Assembly: GCA_015233485.1 (NCBI GenBank) | Contig: JADFXO010000177.1 | Coordinates: 1-7,874, forward strand | Reading direction: 5' to 3' | DNA length: 7,874 bases | Origin: Nitrospirota bacterium | Lineage (GTDB): Bacteria; Nitrospirota; Thermodesulfovibrionia; Thermodesulfovibrionales; Magnetobacteriaceae | In this document: piece by piece, positions 1-4,011 of the stretch | Layout of the letters: every line of letters starts with the position of its first letter | Numbering within the stretch: the stretch's first letter is position 1 | Translations under genes and position numbers: made by a program | The notes under the pieces: model-generated | Database searches by the model: none | What the model was told of the DNA's origin: nothing | Seen by the model: the letters and a program-made list of their open reading frames with translations, nothing else

Positions 1-218
1 GCAATACTGTGTATTTTATGAGTATAGAGAAGGCCAAGTTTAGAAAACCCGTGCTGCCGGGCGACTGCCTTCAGCTCATCATAAAAACCACCCAAAAGCG
101 CGGCAAGGTTTGGAAATTTTCCGGCAGGGCAACAGTGGACGGCAACACAGTGGCAGAGGCAGAGTTCACGGCGATGATAACCGATGTAAAAGACATCGCC
201 GGCGTGGAGGATAAATAA
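1..218 (+). CDS. fabZ: 3-hydroxyacyl-ACP dehydratase FabZ, C-terminal part (5' end outside window)
   Basis: FabZ dehydrates (3R)-3-hydroxyacyl-ACP to trans-2-enoyl-ACP in type II fatty acid synthesis in the cytoplasm. Only the last ~71 residues are present; the frame is open to the left edge (first whole codon at 3), so the GTG at 9 is an internal valine and not a start. The segment VYFMSIEKAKFRKPVLPGD followed by KVWKFSGRATVDGNTVAEAE matches the C-terminal half of the FabZ hotdog fold; the catalytic His/Glu region lies upstream, outside the window. It stops at 216-218, two bases before lpxA, and its 3' end carries the lpxA ribosome-binding site GGAGG (206-210). A fabZ-lpxA pair is the usual lipid A gene order, with lpxD commonly upstream. 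Identification is firm; whole-gene integrity cannot be judged. Confidence 0.93.
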   Translation, partial: NTVYFMSIEKAKFRKPVLPGDCLQLIIKTTQKRGKVWKFSGRATVDGNTVAEAEFTAMITDVKDIAGVEDK

Positions 219-220
219 CT

Positions 221-1000
221 ATGCAGATACACCCCACAGCCATCGTCGGTTCAGATACGGAAATCGACGAAGAGGCAGTCATAGGTCCGTTTTGCATAGT
301 AGGCAATGCTGTAAGAATAGCTAAAGGCACGCGCTTAATCTCAAATATCGTAATTGACGACAACACGGAAATAGGCGCTAACTGCGTCATCCACCCCTTT
401 GCCGGTATTGGATTCCCGCCGCAGGATTTAAAATATGATGGAAGAAAGACCGGTGTCAGGATAGGCAGCGATACAATAATCAGAGAATACTCGACAATCC
501 ACAGGGCGTCGGTAGGCGGTGATGGCCTGACAGAAGTAGGCAGCAACTGCTTCATCATGGCATACGTGCACATTGCCCACGACTGTAAGGTAGGCAATCA
601 CGTGGTAATGGCAAACGCGGCTACTCTGGCCGGGCATGTCATTGTTGAGGAACACGCGGTCATAGGCGGCATCGTAGCGGTACACCAGTTTACAAGGATA
701 GGCGCTTACTCAATGGTGGGCGGCTTTAGCGGAATCGGGCAGGATGTCCCGCCGTTTACAATTGCCTCCGGCGCCAGAGCAAAACTCTACGGCCTCAACG
801 GCATCGGGTTAAAACGAAAGGGGTTCACTGACGAGCAGATTCAAAACCTCAAAAAGGCATATAAAATCCTCTTCCGCGACAAACACACATTAAAAGAGGC
901 CATAAAACAAGTCGAACATGAACTGGACATGACCGTTGAGATAACACAGCTGATCGACTTTATATCTAACAACAAAAGGGGAATATGCCGCAAGACATGA
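221..1000 (+). CDS. lpxA: Acyl-ACP--UDP-N-acetylglucosamine O-acyltransferase LpxA
   Basis: LpxA catalyses the first lipid A step, moving a 3-hydroxyacyl chain from ACP to the 3-OH of UDP-GlcNAc; it is a cytoplasmic left-handed beta-helix trimer. The 259 residues are near the E. coli length (262). Hexapeptide repeats of the I-G-x-x-x-x type run through roughly residues 1-185, followed by the helical C-terminal domain (GLNGIGLKRKGF onward). The block AYVHIAHDCKVGNH puts the expected catalytic histidine at His120 (His125 in E. coli), and AVHQF gives His155. Gly168 in MVGGFSG aligns with the E. coli acyl-chain ruler Gly173, which suggests a long (about C14) hydroxyacyl donor; this is inference from alignment by eye. 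The ATG at 221 has GGAGG ten bases upstream. The C-terminus overlaps lpxI. No frameshift or missing motif seen. Confidence 0.97.
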   Translation: MQIHPTAIVGSDTEIDEEAVIGPFCIVGNAVRIAKGTRLISNIVIDDNTEIGANCVIHPFAGIGFPPQDLKYDGRKTGVRIGSDTIIREYSTIHRASVGGDGLTEVGSNCFIMAYVHIAHDCKVGNHVVMANAATLAGHVIVEEHAVIGGIVAVHQFTRIGAYSMVGGFSGIGQDVPPFTIASGARAKLYGLNGIGLKRKGFTDEQIQNLKKAYKILFRDKHTLKEAIKQVEHELDMTVEITQLIDFISNNKRGICRKT

Positions 1001-1815
1001 GCGAACATAAGACCATCGGATTAATCGCGGGCATGGGCTATCTGCCTATGGCAGTTGCCGACGAGGCACACAGGCAGGGCTATAGGGTCTTCGCGGTTGG
1101 CCTTGAGCCGGTCGTCAACGATGCCCTCAGGGACTATGTCGATGAGTTTACCACTATAAATGTGGCCAAACTCGGCGCACTTATAAAGGCGATAAAAGGG
1201 GCTGGCCTGACTGAGGCCGTTATGGCGGGAAAGGTGCCCAAATCCCTTCTATATAAAAACATGGCGATGCCGGATATGAGGACAGTGTCTTTCATGTTAA
1301 AATTAAAAAACCACAACGACGATTCCATTCTCAATGCCCTGGTAGAGGAGTTTGCCTCAGAGGGCATAACCATGCTCAACATAACCGACTTCACATCGGG
1401 CATGATTACCCCTGCCGGACTTCTGACAAAAAAAGGGTTATCAAAGGAAGAGCAAAAGGACATCGATTTTGGCTTTCCCCTCGCAAAGGAGATAGGAAGG
1501 CTTGACATAGGGCAAACCATAGTGGTGAAAGGACGCGCGGTCATGGCGGTTGAGGCAATTGAGGGCACGGACATGGCCATCTTAAGAGGCGGTGAGCTGG
1601 CAGTATCGGGCGCGGTCGTAATAAAAACCAGCAAACCGGCCCAGGACAAGCGCTTTGACTATCCTGCCGTCGGACTTGATACGATAGCCGCAATGAAGAC
1701 AGCAAAGGCCAGGGTGCTGGGCCTCGAGGCGGGCAACACGCTGATAGTCCAAAAGGAGGCGGTTATTAAAGATGCCCAGGCTGCCGGAATCTCCATAATA
1801 GGAGTGAAATATTAA
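985..1815 (+). CDS. lpxI: UDP-2,3-diacylglucosamine pyrophosphatase LpxI (DUF1009 family)
   Basis: LpxI hydrolyses UDP-2,3-diacylglucosamine to lipid X plus UMP; it is the LpxH replacement found in alphaproteobacteria and several other phyla. Seen here: the N-terminal GLIAGMGYLP glycine-rich strand, VMAGKVPKSLLY (residues 79-90), LVEEFASEGI, the family block AVEAIEGTDMAILRGG (188-203), and KPAQDKRFDYPAVGLDTI (217-234). Asp225 in RFDYPAVG lies in the block that, as I recall, holds the catalytic aspartate of Caulobacter LpxI. Length 276 is normal. Start choice is open: ATG 985 follows a purine run (AGGGG, 977-981) only 3 nt away, while ATG 997 forms a classic ATGA overlap with the lpxA stop and leaves an N-terminus closer to the family norm. 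Either way the gene is translationally coupled to lpxA. lpxB, a common next gene, is absent here. Confidence 0.94.
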   Translation: MPQDMSEHKTIGLIAGMGYLPMAVADEAHRQGYRVFAVGLEPVVNDALRDYVDEFTTINVAKLGALIKAIKGAGLTEAVMAGKVPKSLLYKNMAMPDMRTVSFMLKLKNHNDDSILNALVEEFASEGITMLNITDFTSGMITPAGLLTKKGLSKEEQKDIDFGFPLAKEIGRLDIGQTIVVKGRAVMAVEAIEGTDMAILRGGELAVSGAVVIKTSKPAQDKRFDYPAVGLDTIAAMKTAKARVLGLEAGNTLIVQKEAVIKDAQAAGISIIGVKY

Positions 1816-1831
1816 ATCATGCCAGATGACT

Positions 1832-1887
1832 ATGAAGTTAACTCCAGTAGAGGGTTCTCTGGATTCCCGCTTTCGCAGGAATGACAG
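1832..1887 (+). repeat. 56-bp dispersed repeat, copy A
   Basis: This stretch recurs in direct orientation at 3726-3781 with 52 of 56 bases identical by my alignment. It starts 17 bases after the lpxI stop and ends in a hairpin: ATTCCCGC (1863-1870), loop TTTC, GCAGGAAT (1875-1882), with one C/A mismatch. The core resembles the REP-type repeats scattered through many Gram-negative genomes. A shorter inverted piece, GTCATTCCCGC, follows at 1911-1921, so this copy may be a degraded version of the palindromic element at 3732-3901. It may also act as an mRNA 3'-end structure for the lpx operon; there is no T-tract, so I do not call it a terminator. Confidence 0.85.
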
Positions 1888-1952
1888 ACTGCAAATGAAT
1901 ACAGGAATACGTCATTCCCGCAACAGACTGTATCACAATAGCCTGTCTTCAT

Positions 1953-1975
1953 CATCCTGAGCCTGTCGAAGGATG
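1953..1975. repeat. REP-like hairpin CATCCT…AGGATG
   Basis: A 23-base sequence with arms CATCCT (1953-1958) and AGGATG (1970-1975) around the core GAGCCTGTCGA. I recognise this core and its complement (TCGACAGGCTC) as a dispersed intergenic repeat in many bacterial genomes. It occurs once in this window and is unrelated to the 56-bp repeat. No gene function is implied. Together with copy A it shows that the 1816-2050 gap is a repeat-rich intergenic region and not a decayed gene. Confidence 0.5.
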
Positions 1976-2007
1976 CTCCGAATTACTTCTTTGATTGCAT
2001 TTTGGTA

Positions 2008-2044
2008 TGAGGCTTTCTTATGCTTCTATTGAGGCTTTCTCATG
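2008..2044 (+). repeat. Pair of 15-bp direct repeats, 22-bp spacing, upstream of the TPR gene promoter
   Basis: TGAGGCTTTCTTATG (2008-2022) is repeated as TGAGGCTTTCTCATG (2030-2044), 14 of 15 bases identical, start-to-start 22 bp, about two helical turns. The pair ends roughly 45 bp upstream of the predicted -10 element (2091-2096). That position and spacing would fit two sites on one DNA face for an activator or other regulator; this is inference. Chance or a relic of a small tandem duplication are alternatives. Confidence 0.45.
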
Positions 2045-2087
2045 ATGTGGCGTGGATTATTTTCTCATTTTTCTATATGGCAATTTA

Positions 2088-2096
2088 TGTTACAAT
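2088..2096 (+). promoter_or_regulatory. Candidate extended -10 promoter of the TPR gene
   Basis: TGT followed by TACAAT (2091-2096) matches the extended -10 pattern TGnTATAAT with one mismatch in the hexamer. There is no convincing -35 box at 16-18 bp upstream (T-rich only), which extended -10 promoters can do without. Transcription would start near 2103, giving a leader of about 63 nt before the ATG at 2166. Prediction from sequence only. Confidence 0.45.
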
Positions 2097-2118
2097 TACC
2101 TAAGAAAAGAGATCGATA

Positions 2119-2149
2119 GCGGCTCACACCGCCTTTTTCGTTTTTTTTC
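2119..2149 (+). terminator. Short GC hairpin plus T-tract in the leader of the TPR gene
   Basis: GCGG (2119-2122), loop CTCACA, CCGC (2129-2132), followed by CTTTTTCG and a run of eight T (2141-2148). It looks like an intrinsic terminator with a short 4-bp all-G/C stem. It lies downstream of the predicted promoter (2088-2096) and 17 bases upstream of the TPR start codon. It could therefore be a leader attenuator, a terminator for read-through from the lpx operon, or just a U-rich ribosome-standby stretch. The stem is short, so efficiency is uncertain. Confidence 0.45.
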
Positions 2150-2165
2150 GTTTACAGGGAGCCAT

Positions 2166-3686
2166 ATGGAAGGACAGGGTAGTCTCACACGTTTCATAGA
2201 CAGGTGCGCGAAGCACTCCAGCGTCGGCGCCACTGATGAGATTCTCAGGGGCAAGCTGACCATTTTAATTTACGAAGGTTTCAGGGTTCTGCTCTTTGCA
2301 GTTCATCATTGGCTAAATACCACAGATGGGATTGTTGCAATCAACCATGATAAGCTTGAAGAACTGCTCGTGAATTTCGGCATATCAAGAGGGCTTGACC
2401 CTGATGAGACACTCGAAGCGGCAGAGATAATAGCAGCTACCATAGACGGCGAAAACATACACGCGATAATAGACGAGATAGTCATGAACTTTAACGACTA
2501 CACGCCAAACAAAACGCAGGTAACCTACGCGTATGACCGCCTTGAAAAGGCGTGGGACATATTGGGGGACAAGAAGAGGGCCATAGAGTATGCCATTATG
2601 GTGCTTGAGATGGACCTCAGGACATACGGGCAGTCGCACCCGTCAATTGCCGACAGATTCAACAACATCGCCCTTGCCCTATATCGAATAGGCAATTATG
2701 ACAAGGCAGTGGATTATTTCAAGAAGGCCCTCAGCGTGGATGTCGCGCTTTACGGGGAAAACAATCAGCGCGCGGTCTCCCGATACAACAACATAGGGAT
2801 GTCCTTACGGTCTGCCGGGCAGGCGTTAACGGCCATTGAATATTACGAAAAGGCGTTAAAAATTGATAAAATCCTCTTGGGCGGCTCACACCCGGCCGTA
2901 TCAATGCTCTACAACAATATAGGGCTTGCGTGGGGTGTGCTTGGCAACGCTCAAAAGGCGATAGAGTATTATGAAATGGCGATTTCCACATACATCGCAC
3001 GCTCAGAGCAAGACAGCGCAGACATCGCCGCCATATACAGCAACATGGGACTGGGGTGGCGTGCGTTAGGACAAATCGGCAAGGCGATTGAATGCTATAC
3101 GAAGGCGCTAGAGTTAGATATAAAAATCTGTGGCCAGGGCAGTGTGGCGAGGGACTATACGAATCTTGGCACGGCGTGGAGCATCAAAAGAGACTTCAAA
3201 AAGGCGATAGATTGTTACACGCGGGCGCTGGAGATAGACATCGAAATCGTGGGGGAGCACCATCCCGATGTCGCGGTGGATTATAACAATATAGGCATGG
3301 CGTGGTGTTCGATGGGATTTATTCATAGAGGGATAGAGTACTACATGAAGGCGATAAAGATAGATGTGAGCGTCTTCGGAGAGGAACATGACTCGGTAGC
3401 CACAAGATATAACAATCTGGGACTGGCGTGGAGGAGCATGGGAGACCTCCGAAAGGCGATAGATTATTACGGCATAGCGCTGAAGATAGACTTACGCCTA
3501 CATGGAGACAACCACCAGAGCGTTGGGAGGGATTTAAACAACCTTGGCGCGGCTTGGAGCGAGTCGGGAGACATAGAAAAGGGCATCGAATATTATACGA
3601 AGGCCCTTAAAATCTTCACCGAAGTCTACGGCGCTGAACATACGAATACAGTAACTGTCAGGGATAATTTAAAATCATTGAGGTGA
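2166..3686 (+). CDS. TPR-repeat protein (kinesin-light-chain-like repeats) with unrecognised N-terminal domain
   Basis: I do not know its function; TPR arrays generally form a superhelical protein-binding scaffold. The product is 506 residues. Residues 1-~115 form a helical-looking domain I do not recognise, with no signal peptide or clear membrane span (LTILIYEGFRVLLFAVHHWL, 31-50, is hydrophobic but contains charges). Residues ~122-497 hold nine TPR units starting near 123, 165, 207, 249, 291, 331, 373, 415 and 457. The consensus is YNNIGxAWxxxGxxxKAIEYYxKALKID…GxxHPxVA, period 42. The fifth unit is 40 residues; the first is degenerate. A final RDNLKSLR begins a truncated tenth helix. The reading frame is open upstream to GTG 2052, but ATG 2166 is chosen because AGGGAG (2156-2161) sits 4 nt before it and the promoter and T-tract lie between. 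It is flanked by direct repeats A and B. Confidence 0.9.
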   Translation: MEGQGSLTRFIDRCAKHSSVGATDEILRGKLTILIYEGFRVLLFAVHHWLNTTDGIVAINHDKLEELLVNFGISRGLDPDETLEAAEIIAATIDGENIHAIIDEIVMNFNDYTPNKTQVTYAYDRLEKAWDILGDKKRAIEYAIMVLEMDLRTYGQSHPSIADRFNNIALALYRIGNYDKAVDYFKKALSVDVALYGENNQRAVSRYNNIGMSLRSAGQALTAIEYYEKALKIDKILLGGSHPAVSMLYNNIGLAWGVLGNAQKAIEYYEMAISTYIARSEQDSADIAAIYSNMGLGWRALGQIGKAIECYTKALELDIKICGQGSVARDYTNLGTAWSIKRDFKKAIDCYTRALEIDIEIVGEHHPDVAVDYNNIGMAWCSMGFIHRGIEYYMKAIKIDVSVFGEEHDSVATRYNNLGLAWRSMGDLRKAIDYYGIALKIDLRLHGDNHQSVGRDLNNLGAAWSESGDIEKGIEYYTKALKIFTEVYGAEHTNTVTVRDNLKSLR

Positions 3687-3725
3687 TATATATCTACTGT
3701 GGCCAGGACGACGCGTCAAGTACAC

Positions 3726-3781
3726 ATGAATTTAACTCCGGTAGAGGGTTCTCTTGATTCCTGCTTTCGCAGGAATGACAG
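3726..3781 (+). repeat. 56-bp dispersed repeat, copy B
   Basis: Direct copy of 1832-1887 with four differences. It begins 39 bases after the TPR gene stop, as copy A begins shortly after the lpxI stop. Its hairpin is perfect: ATTCCTGC (3757-3764), loop TTTC, GCAGGAAT (3769-3776), where copy A has a mismatch. It forms the left half of the larger palindromic element 3732-3901. Confidence 0.88.
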
Positions 3782-3836
3782 GCAAGGCCGTTGGAATGAC
3801 AGACGGGACACTGTGAATGACAGACGGGACAGGACA
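3774..3836 (+). repeat. Three tandem 21-bp-period units beginning AATGACAG
   Basis: AATGACAG starts at 3774, 3795 and 3816, exactly 21 bp apart. The second and third units share 16 identical bases (AATGACAGACGGGACA at 3795-3810 and 3816-3831); the first shares only its first 8 bases, which are also the right flank of the copy B hairpin. The array looks like slippage or amplification of the hairpin edge inside the palindromic element. Confidence 0.7.
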
Positions 3837-3853
3837 AACAGACACCAGAATTT

Positions 3854-3880
3854 GTCATTCCTGCGAAAGCAGGAATCCAG
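3854..3880 (-). repeat. Inverted copy C of the hairpin core
   Basis: On the minus strand this is the 27-bp core of copy B (3753-3779) with one mismatch. Perfect hairpin: ATTCCTGC (3857-3864), loop GAAA, GCAGGAAT (3869-3876). It is the right arm of the palindromic element; beyond it the sequence diverges from copy B until the terminal GAGTTAAC (3895-3902). Confidence 0.85.
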
Positions 3881-3897
3881 TTTTATTCTTAATAGAG

Positions 3898-3926
3898 TTA
3901 ACTACACAGGCAATCGTTTATATACA
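3898..3926 (+). promoter_or_regulatory. Candidate promoter of the kinase operon, using the repeat-element end as -35
   Basis: TTAACT (3898-3903) as -35 and TATACA (3921-3926) as -10, spaced 17 bp, each matching 4-5 of 6 consensus positions. The -35 overlaps the terminal GAGTTAAC of the palindromic element, so the element end may supply part of the promoter. Transcription would begin near 3933, ahead of the AAGGGAAG ribosome-binding-like site at 3951. AT-rich sequence makes chance matches common, so confidence is modest. Confidence 0.35.
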
Positions 3927-3950
3927 ACATATCTCGGAAAGCGAGCAATA

Positions 3951-4011
3951 AAGGGAAGATAAAGACAAGACTAAAGACCATCTGATAGATGAGTTAGCGC
4001 TGCTGAGGGAG
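3951..4011 (+). other. Coding-like 5' extension of the kinase gene with a missing start codon
   Basis: After an in-frame TAA (3949-3951), the kinase frame stays open and from 3961 reads KDKTKDHLIDELALLRE straight into Met at 4012. This is the charged, coiled-coil type N-terminus common in soluble PAS kinases. A good Shine-Dalgarno, AAGGGAAG (3951-3958), precedes it, but there is no ATG, GTG or TTG in frame. One extra G between 3960 and 3961 would make GATGAAAGAC, a start codon at ideal spacing in the right frame. I infer a one-base deletion or a sequence error at 3960/3961. Confidence 0.6.

Larger units (their letters stand above)
3732..3901. mobile_element. Palindromic MITE-like element, about 170 bp, no coding capacity
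   Basis: The left end TTAACTC (3732-3738) is mirrored by GAGTTAA (3895-3901). Inside these ends, 3753-3779 is the inverted copy of 3854-3880 with 26 of 27 bases matching. Each inner arm is itself a perfect 8-bp-stem hairpin with a 4-base loop. The middle (about 74 bp) contains a 21-bp-period repeat. Small size, terminal and subterminal inverted repeats and no transposase suggest a non-autonomous miniature element mobilised in trans, or a large REP/BIME-type unit. No clear target-site duplication is visible, so the ends are approximate. A short reading frame across it, giving residues such as CFRRND and FLRKQESS, is a by-product of the repeat and not a gene. Confidence 0.5.

Noticed and set aside
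166..597. A 143-codon minus-strand open frame opposite fabZ/lpxA
   Set aside because: It lies antisense to strongly conserved lpxA codons and its translation resembles no protein; a shadow of the real gene. The other minus-strand frames were rejected for the same reason.
1832..1921. Intrinsic terminator after lpxI
   Set aside because: Hairpins are present but none is followed by a T-run, so the structures are described as repeats and not as a terminator.
2002..2018. Sigma-54-like TTGGTATG-N4-TTTCT
   Set aside because: The -12 GC is not intact (TTTC instead of TTGC), and no sigma-54 activator is encoded nearby in the window; the extended -10 at 2088 is the simpler promoter.
2052..2165. Upstream GTG extension of the TPR protein
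   Set aside because: The extra 38 codons cover the predicted promoter and T-tract, read as low-complexity Phe/Tyr-rich sequence, and ATG 2166 has a proper AGGGAG.
2500..3686. Regularly spaced similar strings suggesting a CRISPR-like or satellite array
   Set aside because: They are the 126-bp coding units of the TPR protein, in frame and diverged; no identical repeats with unique spacers.
3699..3962. An 87-codon + strand open frame across the palindromic element
   Set aside because: It reads through the hairpin repeats (CFRRND, FLRKQESS), a well-known false-gene signature of REP-type repeats; no ribosome-binding site or domain.
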